From Anaerolineae bacterium (GTDB lineage: Bacteria > Chloroflexota > Anaerolineae > Aggregatilineales > Phototrophicaceae), in contig JALHNT010000005.1 in assembly GCA_022843385.1 (NCBI GenBank), positions 42,000 to 105,999 of the forward strand: a stretch of DNA of 64,000 bases, in the 5' to 3' direction. Every line of letters begins with the position of its first letter. The stretch's first letter is position 1. Below the pieces are notes generated by a model. The model did not search any database. It saw nothing but the letters and a program-made list of their open reading frames with translations, and was not told where the DNA came from. Both the position numbers and the translations under genes were made by a program. Below are positions 37,085-46,703 of the stretch, piece after piece.

Positions 37085-37139
37085 ACTCAGCGTTACCGTT
37101 TAATAGATCAAAAAGGCAGCGGCACCCAAAACCACATGC
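37085..37139 (-). pseudogene. Decayed duplicate of the 3' end of the 37542-38111 membrane-protein gene
   Basis: 'CTCAGCGTTACCGTTTAATAGATCAAAAAGGCAGCGGCACCCAAAACCACATGCC' aligns with 'CTCTGAGTCACCGTTTGAAAGATCAAAAAAGCACCGGCACCCAAGACCAGAATGCC' (about 37560-37615). Confidence 0.75.
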
Positions 37140-37532
37140 CTACCGTGGTTGGCGCGCGCGTTCGACTATCTCACGAGCGTCTTCCATGCTTCTGGCAGGG
37201 AACATCATTTTTCGCGCATCACTATTCAACAACCTGAACATATCCAGCGTGGCTTTAATCAGCGGATTGGTGATGACCACCAGGACACCATAATTGGATG
37301 GGCGCGTTCGCAGCGTGGCATTGCCATGTGCCATGACTCGACCACCTTTGGGTAAACCGCTGGAACGCAGATCAGCAATCACATCCACGCGATGAGGCTC
37401 TGTCGCAATGTCAGCAAATACCTGAGCGACTGAAGCATAATAGTCGTCCCATGTCCATTCGCCGAAGTAGATAATGTGCATAATGGTGTGTTCAGGATTA
37501 CCCCACTCATGCCGAATTGGCATTGCCGCCAT
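37140..37532 (-). CDS. Small paralogous protein, member 3
   Basis: 'FGEWTWDDYYASVAQVFADIATEPHRVDVIADLRSSGLPKGGRVMAHGNATLRTRPSNYGVLVVITNPLIKATLD'. Confidence 0.85.
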   Translation of the reverse strand: MAAMPIRHEWGNPEHTIMHIIYFGEWTWDDYYASVAQVFADIATEPHRVDVIADLRSSGLPKGGRVMAHGNATLRTRPSNYGVLVVITNPLIKATLDMFRLLNSDARKMMFPARSMEDAREIVERARQPR

Positions 37533-37541
37533 AACCTTCGT

Positions 37542-38111
37542 TTAGGGTGTAGCCGCCAAACTCTGAGTCACCGTTTGAAAGATCAAAAAAGCACCGGCAC
37601 CCAAGACCAGAATGCCACCGATGACGATGAAATACATAGCAATCCGCACCACACGGAATATCTGGCGCAGGGCAAAGCGCAGAGCGATGAACCCAGCAGC
37701 ACAGGCCGGCACCACCAGCAGCAACATCCACCATTCCCAGGGTTGTTGCAACACAAAGACGGTGAAAGCCCACAGGATCGCGCCGATGACCGCGCCGACG
37801 ATGCCATCCACCACCAACCCGTAATTTTCCATCCGCAGCAGGTAGACCACCACGAAACTCAGCAACCCCGCGGTGAAAACCGTATTGCTGAGGACATCGG
37901 TGATGATAGCGCGCAAATCGGTCTGTTGTCCATTAACAGCCGCGCTGGCACCGGCGAATACCGCCGCAACTGCGATCTGGGAAAATCCTTCAGGGAGCTT
38001 GCCCTGCGACCCGCTGTACAGCGCCCGCAGCAGCGCGGCTATCGGCAGCATGTATTGTCCACCCAGTTGGAGGAGCGAGGCCAGGGTGGCGCTGTCAATC
38101 GTCAGGTTCAT
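37542..38111 (-). CDS. Multi-TM membrane protein of unknown function
   Basis: 189 aa with about 5 hydrophobic helices; same strand and adjacent to paralogue member 3. Confidence 0.75.
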   Translation of the reverse strand: MNLTIDSATLASLLQLGGQYMLPIAALLRALYSGSQGKLPEGFSQIAVAAVFAGASAAVNGQQTDLRAIITDVLSNTVFTAGLLSFVVVYLLRMENYGLVVDGIVGAVIGAILWAFTVFVLQQPWEWWMLLLVVPACAAGFIALRFALRQIFRVVRIAMYFIVIGGILVLGAGAFLIFQTVTQSLAATP

Positions 38112-38231
38112 AGCACATCCTTTGATTGATGAATGTGGTACTCATTATACAGGGATTCGGTTTAGCGTTCGCGTGATGATGCCCAATATGACTATAATGC
38201 TGACTAGCATTTACTGGTTCAGGAGTGTCTG

Positions 38232-39542
38232 ATGAAGACCCGATGCATGTGGATCCTGGTATGTCTGATGCTGGCGTTCGGCTTATCCGGCGGGGTCAGC
38301 GCCCAACCGGACTCACCGCTGCTGCGGATGCTGGCGCGGACGCCGGACATCCCACAAAATCGTGGCGAGATCTATTTCAATGATCGGCAGGCCATCGCCC
38401 TGGCCTATCCACCGGCCCAGATGCCCGGGGACTGGGATGAGTTTGCCCTTTTAAGCCCGGAAGCGGCTGATGATCCAGACTTGTTCCCATTGGAGGTCTG
38501 GTGGCGCGTGCTCATCAATTATCGTTCATCGCTGACGATGCGGAATTTTCAGGCTTACACGGATATGCCGGCTGTCGTCGGCTTCGATTTCTTTCAGATT
38601 GACCGCGAATTGAATGTGGGTCAGCCACCTGGCACCATCACCCAGTTCGAAGGACGCTTTGATCTGGAACGGGTTCGGGCGGCCTTACAGATGCAGGATT
38701 ATGCTCTGGAGCCGGATCTAGCTGGCGAGATCTGGTGTGGATCAGACGGTTGTGATGACGGTATGATGACCAACATGGAGAATAGAAATCCAGCTAATCC
38801 CTTTGGCGGTGAGATCGGACGATCTCAACCCATTCTGCTGGCAGATGGGATGATCGCCAGTTCCGCCAGCATCGACAATGTGCAGGCTCAGGCCGTCGTC
38901 ATGAATGAGAATAGGGGAAGTCTAGCGGAGTTGCCCCCGTATCAGGCAGCAGTCGAAGCCATCAGTCAGCAGGGGGTTCTGCTTCAAGCCTATTTCTGGG
39001 ATGGCGACCTGCTGCTGCAAATGAAGGAACCTACCTTTATCGATCCTCGCCTGTCGCCCGATCAGGCGGGTGAAATCTTCCGACGCCTGCTGGATGCTGA
39101 TTTTCAAACACTACCCCAGTATGAACTGCTGGCATTCGCTGATATTGTGACCGAGACCCATCAGGTGGGACGAATTGCCCTTGTCTATTCATCCGACGCC
39201 GATGCTAAACAGGCTGTTGGGCTGCTTCCAGAGCGCATCAGTGGTTACATCAGCTTTGCCCAAAATCGTCCCCTCAATGAGATGCTGGCAGACCGCAAGG
39301 TAGATGCTGTTGACGTAGAAGTGGTCAAAGCGGCCGGGCGATATGTTGTCCTGGTGAGCTTCGCCACCCCCAAAGCCACCCCAGAGCAAATCGTCCAGTT
39401 GACAATGACCAATCCTGATCCACCGGATGTGACCGCGCCGGGACGGGTGTATGCCCTTCTCACTGATATGGCAATTCGGGCTGATCTCGGCTGGCTCTCG
39501 ACAGTAACGCGCGAGGAACTGGAAACACTGGCGGGAGAGTAG
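38232..39542 (+). CDS. Secreted hypothetical protein
   Basis: Signal peptide 'MKTRCMWILVCLMLAFGLSGGVSAQ', 436 aa; no family recognised. Confidence 0.75.
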   Translation: MKTRCMWILVCLMLAFGLSGGVSAQPDSPLLRMLARTPDIPQNRGEIYFNDRQAIALAYPPAQMPGDWDEFALLSPEAADDPDLFPLEVWWRVLINYRSSLTMRNFQAYTDMPAVVGFDFFQIDRELNVGQPPGTITQFEGRFDLERVRAALQMQDYALEPDLAGEIWCGSDGCDDGMMTNMENRNPANPFGGEIGRSQPILLADGMIASSASIDNVQAQAVVMNENRGSLAELPPYQAAVEAISQQGVLLQAYFWDGDLLLQMKEPTFIDPRLSPDQAGEIFRRLLDADFQTLPQYELLAFADIVTETHQVGRIALVYSSDADAKQAVGLLPERISGYISFAQNRPLNEMLADRKVDAVDVEVVKAAGRYVVLVSFATPKATPEQIVQLTMTNPDPPDVTAPGRVYALLTDMAIRADLGWLSTVTREELETLAGE

Positions 39543-39687
39543 GACAGCAGCGCCAATGAAGTTCATACTTTGGGCGGATGGCGTGAGAATGTCGTCCGCC
39601 TATACTACAGTCACATACAGTATTCGGTTAAGAGATGATCGATTGATAGCGTGAATGGGCGAGCCCCACCGCCCGCCCCGGTTGAGA

Positions 39688-40755
39688 TTACGGTGTAAAC
39701 ATGGGTTGACGGTCGCGAATAGGCCGATAGGCGTCGCACCATTCCTGATCGTATTGTTGAATGTACTGCTCTGCTTGTTCCACCAGTTCCCGATTGCCGA
39801 TGAACATCGGCACCCGCTGATGCAGGTCATGGGGTCGAATATCCAGGATATTGCCCAGCCCGTCCGAGGCATACCCACCGGCCTGTTCCACCAGGAAGGC
39901 CATCGCCTGCGCCTCGAACATCAGCCGCAACTTGCCCTGGGGTTTGGCCGGGTTCTGTAGATCACCAGGATAGAAATAGATGCCCCCTTTGAGAAGATTG
40001 CGATGAAAATCGGCCACCATCGTGCCGATATAGCGCTGACCCAGCGGTTTGCGCCCTTCACCCTCGATCCCTTGGAGCCATTTATGGTAACGCCGCACAC
40101 CGGGCGTCCAGTATTTCTCGTACCCCGGATTGCAACTGTAATAGGTCGGCGTCGCCGGGATGCGGATGTTGTCGTGGCTGAGGAAGAATTCGCCTACGGT
40201 TCGATCAAGCGTGAAGCCATGCACCCCCTGGCCGGTACTGTAGACCATGATGGTGCTGGAGCCATAAATCACATACCCGGCAGCCGCCAGACTGCGCCCC
40301 GATTGCAACATGTCGGTCATGGTGCCATGCGGCCCCTCAGTGATTTTGCGATGAATGGCGAAGATCGTCCCCACCGGCGCATCGACATCGATATTCGATG
40401 AGCCATCCAGTGGATCATAAAGCAGGATGTATTTGCCGCTGTCGAAATGGGGTGGAATCTGGATGATATCCTCGTGTTCTTCCGAGGCCATGGCGCACAG
40501 ACGTCCGGTGTGGTCATTCAGCTTGAAGATGGTTTCATCGGCGAAGACATCCAGCTTTTGCTGCTGCTCACCATAGACATTCTCTTCACCGGCTGCGCCC
40601 AGGATGTCGATCAGCCCGGCACGCAGGATTTCGCGTGAGATGAGTTTGGCCGCCAGCGCCATATCGTAGAGGAGATTGGTAAAAACGCCGGTGGCACCGG
40701 GATACTTCTTCTGCTTTTCCAGAATATGCCGCTCGATGGTGACGATCTTGTTCAT
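39688..40755 (-). CDS. fbp: Class 1 fructose-1,6-bisphosphatase
   Basis: '[15 protein letters not shown]', '[27 protein letters not shown]', '[29 protein letters not shown]'. Confidence 0.96.
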   Translation of the reverse strand: MNKIVTIERHILEKQKKYPGATGVFTNLLYDMALAAKLISREILRAGLIDILGAAGEENVYGEQQQKLDVFADETIFKLNDHTGRLCAMASEEHEDIIQIPPHFDSGKYILLYDPLDGSSNIDVDAPVGTIFAIHRKITEGPHGTMTDMLQSGRSLAAAGYVIYGSSTIMVYSTGQGVHGFTLDRTVGEFFLSHDNIRIPATPTYYSCNPGYEKYWTPGVRRYHKWLQGIEGEGRKPLGQRYIGTMVADFHRNLLKGGIYFYPGDLQNPAKPQGKLRLMFEAQAMAFLVEQAGGYASDGLGNILDIRPHDLHQRVPMFIGNRELVEQAEQYIQQYDQEWCDAYRPIRDRQPMFTP

Positions 40756-40901
40756 GCCCACCTCCCTGTTTCAGCTATTCTGTATTTCACCCCATTGTAT
40801 GCCAGGATGGGCGGTGGAATGCATTGACGAGTATCACCCTTTATCCATGCGATGCGCATCCTTTACAGAGTTTAGGCAGGTTTTTTAGGCTGCCCTTGAA
40901 C

Positions 40902-40917
40902 TATCCCAATTGGGATA
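40902..40917. promoter_or_regulatory. Perfect 16-nt palindrome upstream of fbp
   Basis: TATCCCAATTGGGATA. Confidence 0.45.
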
Positions 40918-41060
40918 TTTTCCCCTGCCCTGTTAGCTGGTAACGCGGGTGTTGGCTTATCATGCCGGACCTTTTACGATCAGTCTTCACCCCCCTATAC
41001 CCGTTCTGCTCTCCCCTAAACAATCTTTAACACTCCCCTGCCCTGAGATGAAATTGGGTA

Positions 41061-42959
41061 TCACTCCGCCAGCGCCCCCCACTCGTCCATCGCCGCATCG
41101 AGCGCCAGTTCGGTTTCGGTGTACTGTTCGCCCAGTTGGTGCACCCGCATCCCATCGCCGGCAGCGCTGGCCTTTTCGATCTGCGCCGTCAGGTCTTTGA
41201 GCTTCGTTTCCAGGTTGTGAATATCGCTCTCCAACTGGGTGATGCGCTTCTCCAACTGGTAAGGGTTCAGCCCATGCTTCTTGCGCGAGACCGGCGCCGC
41301 TTTCCCATTCTTGCTAACCGGCGCGCTCTCGCTGACCTTTTCTGCCGGGGGTGCCGCCGCGCTCATCCGTGATGCCAGGAATTCCTTATAGCTCCCCTCA
41401 AACACCTCCATCTTGCCGGCGCTGGCCGCCCAGATCTGTGTCGCCAGCGCTTCCACCAGATAGCGGTCATGGCTGACAAGCAGGATGGTGCCGTTGAAGT
41501 TCGCCAGCACATTCTGCAAAATCTCCTGGCTGTCGATGTCGAGGTGGTTGGTCGGCTCATCCAGCAGCAGCAGATTGGCCCCGCTCAACGCCAGCTTCGC
41601 CAGCGCCACCCGCCCCCGTTCGCCGCCGGAGAGCGTCTCGATGGGGCGGAAGACATCATCGCCCTGGAACAGAAATGGCCCCAGAAAGTTGCGTGCTTCC
41701 GCCGGAGTCATGGCTTTGGCGCTGGTGATCTCGTCGATGATGCTGTTGCGCGGGTTGAGCAGTTCGTGCGCCTGAGCGAAGTAACCGATCCTGACCGAGG
41801 CACCGATGCGTGACTCGCCGGCCAGCGGTTGCAGATCGCCGATGACGGTTTTGAGGAAGGTGCTTTTGCCAACGCCATTGGGGCCAATCAAGGCCGCCAC
41901 TTCGCCGCGCCACAGGGTGATGTCCGGCGACCTGAACAGCGGCTTGCCCGGATAACCCACGCGCAGGTTTTGCGTCATCAGCACCTTGTCGCCGCTGCGA
42001 TTGGTCTGGGCCATTTGCAGCCGCATATTCTGGCGGATGCGCGGACGGGTCAGCAGCCGCCCGTTATTCTTCATCGTCTCCAGCCGGCGCAGCTTGCCTT
42101 TGGCCTGGCGCGTATTCTGCCCGGCGATGTTGCGGCGGATGTATTCCATCTCCTTCGCCAGAAATTCCTGCTGCGTCTCGTACTCTGTCAGCCGTCGTTC
42201 GTAGCGCTCCTGGCGCTGGTTGACATAGGCGCTGTAATTGCCGCGATAGCTTTCCAGCGTGCCGAAGTCCAGTTCCCAGATGGTCGAGGCGAACTCATCC
42301 ATGAAATAGCGATCATGGCTGACGGCCAGCACCGCGCCGGGGAAATCCTTCAGAAAGCTCTCCAACCACTCGACGGCATTGATGTCGAGGTGATTGGTCG
42401 GTTCGTCCAGCGCCAGCAGGTCGGGCGCATCCAGCAGCAGCCGCCCCAACAGCACCCGCGTTCGCTGGCCGCCGGAAAGCTGCGTCAGGGAGCGGTCATA
42501 ATCCTGCGGTGTGAAGCCCAGGCCATGCAGCACCTGCTTGATGCGGCTTTCATAGGTATAGCCGTCCTGCGCTTCGTAGCGATGCTGGAGTTCGCCATAC
42601 TGCGCCAGCGCCGCATCATGTTGAGATGGATCGGCCAGCGCTTCTTCCAATTGTTTGAGCTTGCTCTCGATGCGCCGCAGCTCGCTGAAGGCATTCAGCA
42701 TCTCCTGCCAGATCGAGTGATCGCCGGCCAGTTCCGGGCGTTGCGGCAGAAAGCCAATCCGCAGCCCTTTGGCCCGGCTGATATTGCCAGCGCTGGGTGT
42801 ATCCAGCCCGACCAGCAGGTTGAGCAGCGTTGTTTTGCCCGCGCCATTCGGGCCAACCAGTGCGATGCGCGCCCGGTGCGGAATTTCCAGATTGATGTCG
42901 TCGAAGATGTCGTCCGGTCCGAACGACTTGCCGAGATGAGTCCCCGTCAGAAGTGACAT
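41061..42959 (-). CDS. ABC-F family ATP-binding protein
   Basis: Two ABC domains ('GPNGAGKTTLLNLL', 'LSGGQRTRVLLGRLLLDAPDLLALDEPTNHLD'; 'GPNGVGKSTFLKTV', 'LSGGERGRVALAKLALSGANLLLLDEPTNHLD'), no TM helices, C-terminal coiled coil. Confidence 0.96.
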   Translation of the reverse strand: MSLLTGTHLGKSFGPDDIFDDINLEIPHRARIALVGPNGAGKTTLLNLLVGLDTPSAGNISRAKGLRIGFLPQRPELAGDHSIWQEMLNAFSELRRIESKLKQLEEALADPSQHDAALAQYGELQHRYEAQDGYTYESRIKQVLHGLGFTPQDYDRSLTQLSGGQRTRVLLGRLLLDAPDLLALDEPTNHLDINAVEWLESFLKDFPGAVLAVSHDRYFMDEFASTIWELDFGTLESYRGNYSAYVNQRQERYERRLTEYETQQEFLAKEMEYIRRNIAGQNTRQAKGKLRRLETMKNNGRLLTRPRIRQNMRLQMAQTNRSGDKVLMTQNLRVGYPGKPLFRSPDITLWRGEVAALIGPNGVGKSTFLKTVIGDLQPLAGESRIGASVRIGYFAQAHELLNPRNSIIDEITSAKAMTPAEARNFLGPFLFQGDDVFRPIETLSGGERGRVALAKLALSGANLLLLDEPTNHLDIDSQEILQNVLANFNGTILLVSHDRYLVEALATQIWAASAGKMEVFEGSYKEFLASRMSAAAPPAEKVSESAPVSKNGKAAPVSRKKHGLNPYQLEKRITQLESDIHNLETKLKDLTAQIEKASAAGDGMRVHQLGEQYTETELALDAAMDEWGALAE

Positions 42960-43150
42960 GATGCTGCACCCAAACCCATTCCTGTTACCCGGCGCATTAT
43001 AGCACGGGGGAGATGGCCGACTCAGGCCAGATTTGCCTGTTCACGGGCAGAACAGCATCGCAGCCAGTCAAGGTCACTTTTCTAAAGGAAAAACAGATTT
43101 GCAACGCCAGATAGCTGGATCGTATCCATGTTATCTGCCCCGCACGGATC

Positions 43151-43846
43151 TCATGGCGGATATTTGTAAGCCACAAGGTCGTTAATCACCTGGTGGATTT
43201 CGTTGCTGCTCGTATCAGCGAGTAAAACAGGAGCATCAACCTTGAAGCCACCGAATTGTGATGACAAAGTGAAGCCAGCTTCCTCAAAGACTTCAGTACA
43301 CATCAGCCGTAACGAATCGCATCGATAGAGGTAGTAATCAATCAATTGCCAATCCGACGTATCATGGTTGTAATAAGCCACGAGATATCGATTCTGGTCG
43401 AAGTCCACTTCGCTAATAACCGCCCAGCGACCAAACGGCGATCCAAACCGTTCTGGAACGAACCAAAACGACAACCAATTTGCCGCAGGTATTGCCATAG
43501 CAGCTATGATGATGGTTATCGACCTAACCGCCTTATTCATGTCCTCGATGATGTCCTCGATGGGTTCAGTTTTCATTTCGGCGATGTACCCGGCTGCAAT
43601 GAGGTTGATGAACAGCATGACGCCGCTGACAATCCATAAGCAAAATGTACCCAGAAGCACCTGTGATTCTAACGGCGTAAAGACAATCGGATAGAGTATG
43701 CGATCATTTGCCGGACCAAACAACGCAGTCAGGCCAATGAGCACAATCGAGATCGTTAACGAAGCCAGGGCTGCAATCCGAATAAGCCGATTGAGGAATT
43801 CAACAACAGACTTCAGCCCAGACTTTCTGGTAATCCCCTCACTCAA
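43151..43846 (-). CDS. Hypothetical membrane protein
   Basis: 231 aa with TM helices; start overlaps the metG stop by 8 bp. Confidence 0.7.
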   Translation of the reverse strand: MSEGITRKSGLKSVVEFLNRLIRIAALASLTISIVLIGLTALFGPANDRILYPIVFTPLESQVLLGTFCLWIVSGVMLFINLIAAGYIAEMKTEPIEDIIEDMNKAVRSITIIIAAMAIPAANWLSFWFVPERFGSPFGRWAVISEVDFDQNRYLVAYYNHDTSDWQLIDYYLYRCDSLRLMCTEVFEEAGFTLSSQFGGFKVDAPVLLADTSSNEIHQVINDLVAYKYPP

Positions 43847-45668
43847 TCGCCCGTTCCTCGCGTGGTTGACCGAGCTTGCTCCGTTCCTGTTCGATGATCT
43901 CCGGCTCCAGCTTGACGATCAGCGGCGCGGGTTCGCGCAGCGCCTGACCCGGTTGCAGCGCACTCTTCTCCCACTTGCCAATCGCCGGGCGCCCATCATA
44001 GACCAGCGCCTTGTGGCTGCGACTGGCTTCGCTGTATTCGACGATGTTGAGGTCGCCGAACAACTGACCGTCATAGCCCAGGAACTCATGCACCTTCTGC
44101 GAGGTGAACGGCAGATACGGCGAGAGCAGCACCTTGAGGTTATCGATCACTCGCAGCACGGTATAGACCGCCAGCGCCGCATCCGCCGGATTCTCCTTGA
44201 TGGTCTTCCAGGGGGCGCGCCGATCCAGATAAGCATTGGTATCGCGCACCAGCGTCATGGCTGTCACCAGCGCTTCTTTGAGTTTGACGCCATCCAGCAG
44301 CTTGCCGATGACCTCGAAGGCGTCCTCGCTGCGGGCCAGGATGGCCTTGTCCTCATCCGTCAGATCGGCCAGATTGACCAGCGGCACTTTGCCTTCAAAA
44401 CGCTTGTAGGCAAAACTCAGCATCCGGTTCGCCAGGTTGCCCCAGGCCGCCAGCAGCTCGCCGTTGACGCGGTTGAAGAACCCCTCCCAGGCGAAGTCCG
44501 AGTCCGCGCTTTCGGGGAACGTGGCGGCGGTGTAGTAGCGGATGGCGTCGGGCTGGTAGCGTTCCAGAATATCCGGCAGCCAGATGGCCCAGTTGCGGCT
44601 CTTGGAGAACTTATCCCCCTCGATATTCATGAACTCGTTGGCCGGAACATCATAGGGCAGTTGCAGCGGTGCCTCAACGCGCTGACCGATGGTATCCTCG
44701 TCGCTGTTGTACAGCCCATCCACCCCCAGCAGTTCGGCCTGCCAGATGATGGTATGGAACGGGATGTTATCCTTGCCGATGAAGTTGTAGATTTCCGCCT
44801 GCGGGTTATACCACCACTGCTTCCAGGCATCCGGCTGACCGATGTTGCGCGCCCATTCGACGCTGGCCGAGAAGTAGCCGATGACCGCCTCGAACCACAC
44901 ATAGAGCTTCTTGTCATCCCAGCCCTCCAGCGGCACCGAAACGCCCCAGTCAATGTCACGGGTGATGGGACGCCCTTGCAAGCCACCGGCGACGAAATTG
45001 CGGCTGAAGCGCACCACGTTGGCACGCCACTGCGCCTCATGTTTGCCCAGATATTCCAGCAGTTGCGGCTCGAAACGACCCAGATCGAGGAAGAAGTGTT
45101 CGCTCTCGCGCACGATCAGCTTGTCGGTCGGATTGTTGCGGTTGCGCGGGTTGATGAGCTGGGTCGCCTCCAGCAGGTTGCCGCAGTTGTCACACTGGTC
45201 ACCGCGCGCGTTGGCGTAGTGGCAGATATAGCACTCGCCCTCGACATAACGATCGGGCAGGAAGCGCTTCTCCTGCTCGCTGTACATCAACTGCTGCCGT
45301 TCCTTATACAGACAGCCATTTTCCAGCAGCTTGAGGAAGAAATCCTGTGAGACTTGGTGATGACTCTCGGTATCGGTGTGGGTGAACAGATCGTAGCTGA
45401 TGCCGATCTTCTGCTGGGTTTGCAGGAATCGTTCGTGATAATGCTCGAACACCTGCCGCGCCGAGATGCCGCGCTTGTCGGCTTCCACCGAGATCGGCGT
45501 ACCATGACTATCCGAGCCGGAGACCATCAGGACGTGGTTGCCCTTCATGCGGTGGTAGCGGGCGAAGATGTCGGCGGGGAGATACGCGCCAGCCAGATGC
45601 CCGACGTGCAGATCGCCATTGGCATAAGGCCAGGCTACCGAAACATGGATGAATTTGGGGTCCGTCAT
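43839..45668 (-). CDS. metG: Methionyl-tRNA synthetase
   Basis: 'HVSVAWPYANGDLHVGHLAGAYLPADIFARYHRMKGNHVLMVSGSDSHGTPI', zinc knuckle 'CYICHYANARGDQCDNCG', 'KFSKSRNWAIW' (KMSKS-like). Confidence 0.96.
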   Translation of the reverse strand: MTDPKFIHVSVAWPYANGDLHVGHLAGAYLPADIFARYHRMKGNHVLMVSGSDSHGTPISVEADKRGISARQVFEHYHERFLQTQQKIGISYDLFTHTDTESHHQVSQDFFLKLLENGCLYKERQQLMYSEQEKRFLPDRYVEGECYICHYANARGDQCDNCGNLLEATQLINPRNRNNPTDKLIVRESEHFFLDLGRFEPQLLEYLGKHEAQWRANVVRFSRNFVAGGLQGRPITRDIDWGVSVPLEGWDDKKLYVWFEAVIGYFSASVEWARNIGQPDAWKQWWYNPQAEIYNFIGKDNIPFHTIIWQAELLGVDGLYNSDEDTIGQRVEAPLQLPYDVPANEFMNIEGDKFSKSRNWAIWLPDILERYQPDAIRYYTAATFPESADSDFAWEGFFNRVNGELLAAWGNLANRMLSFAYKRFEGKVPLVNLADLTDEDKAILARSEDAFEVIGKLLDGVKLKEALVTAMTLVRDTNAYLDRRAPWKTIKENPADAALAVYTVLRVIDNLKVLLSPYLPFTSQKVHEFLGYDGQLFGDLNIVEYSEASRSHKALVYDGRPAIGKWEKSALQPGQALREPAPLIVKLEPEIIEQERSKLGQPREERAIE

Positions 45669-45678
45669 GATAGCTCCT

Positions 45679-46512
45679 TCAGGGTAAAGAACGCTGGGCG
45701 TCGGGCATAATTTCAGCATCACGATAAAAATACTGCTGCGCTTCGATCAGGTCGATAGCCGCGCGGATGACCGGCTGATGTTCCGGGTTGATAATGGCGT
45801 GGAGTTCCAGCGCCGTCAACAGATACAGATTCAGCGCGAAGAAGGCGCGCATCGAGACGCTGACCGGCTCACCGGCAATCGTCACGGTCAGGCCGCTAGC
45901 GGCACAAAAGCAGCGCGTCCAGTCGGCATGAGACTCAAAAAGCTGGAGCACCTGGGCGAAGTAGCGGTTCTCGCTCTCGATGAACAAGCCGCGCTGCACG
46001 CTGACGACGCGGGCGATCCCCAGCACCAGCCCCAGCGTGCCATAGGCCATCGCCGAGAGATCATTCCGCAGCAGCGCCCCCATGATCTTGTGGGCTTCTT
46101 CCGCCAGCCCCATCAGCTCACGGCTGGCATAGGCATCGGCGGCTGATTGAAACAATTTCCAGTTGAAGGGATCGACATCACGTTTGAGCGCCGCCAACTC
46201 GCCGCGTTTGTCCAGCAGCACCCGCATCTGCCGCAGCCCCGGCACCGCCCAGATCAGCGTCTCCGGTCGGGTGATCTCGGCGCGTTTGGTTTTGATGCTG
46301 GTGACGCTGATGCTGACCAGATGCTCATCCACCCGCCGCAAGGTATAGTGATCCTCATCCCGTTCCGGCAGATTCGTGACGAAGACATGCATATCAACAT
46401 CACTGTAGGGGGAAGCGGTGCCGCGCGCGTGGCTGCCGGTCAGCCCGATGGCCGAGACATCCTCCCGATCCAGATCGGCGATGAGCCGTTTCAGAAACTC
46501 GATTGATGTCAT
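45679..46512 (-). CDS. Nucleotidyltransferase domain protein
   Basis: 'AIGLTGSHARGTASPYSDVDMHVFV' NTase signature. Confidence 0.88.
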   Translation of the reverse strand: MTSIEFLKRLIADLDREDVSAIGLTGSHARGTASPYSDVDMHVFVTNLPERDEDHYTLRRVDEHLVSISVTSIKTKRAEITRPETLIWAVPGLRQMRVLLDKRGELAALKRDVDPFNWKLFQSAADAYASRELMGLAEEAHKIMGALLRNDLSAMAYGTLGLVLGIARVVSVQRGLFIESENRYFAQVLQLFESHADWTRCFCAASGLTVTIAGEPVSVSMRAFFALNLYLLTALELHAIINPEHQPVIRAAIDLIEAQQYFYRDAEIMPDAQRSLP

Positions 46513-46554
46513 CCTCTACCTGTTCCCATCTGTGATGCTGTCTTCGTGAGCCAT

Positions 46555-46590
46555 AAATAAAAAACCGCCTGTCGATATGGGACAGACGGT
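46555..46590 (-). terminator. Intrinsic terminator inside the metG-operon leader
   Basis: 11-bp stem AACCGTCTGTC-CCATATC-GACAGGCGGTT followed by TTTATTTAT on the minus strand. Confidence 0.8.
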
Positions 46591-46703
46591 TGGTTGTTGC
46601 TGGTCAGGGCGACCATGACGCGCGGCACCTACTCCAATCTGTCCGAATGGAAGCTGCACATCGTCATCAAAAACGTGTCGCCAGTAATCATAAACGCGAG
46701 TAT
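46555..46703 (-). ncRNA. Candidate leader RNA/attenuator upstream of the NTase-metG operon
   Basis: -35 TTGACG(46726-46721), 17 nt spacer, -10 TATACT(46703-46698); leader ORF 46690-46628 (MITGDTFLMTMCSFHSDRLE*); terminator AACCGTCTGTC/GACAGGCGGTT(46590-46562) plus U-rich tail. Confidence 0.6.

Noticed and set aside
41829-42956. 375-aa plus-strand ORF
   Set aside because: Antisense shadow of the ABC-F ATPase.
43698-45350. 550-aa plus-strand ORF
   Set aside because: Fully antisense to metG, which has clear motifs; Gln/Arg/His/Val-rich composition typical of shadow ORFs in GC-rich genes.
46621-46633. Possible T-box motif (AGTAGGTGCCGCG)
   Set aside because: Only a partial match; the UGGN bulge is not preserved and the leader is too short for a canonical stem I. 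Kept only as a comment in the attenuator finding.
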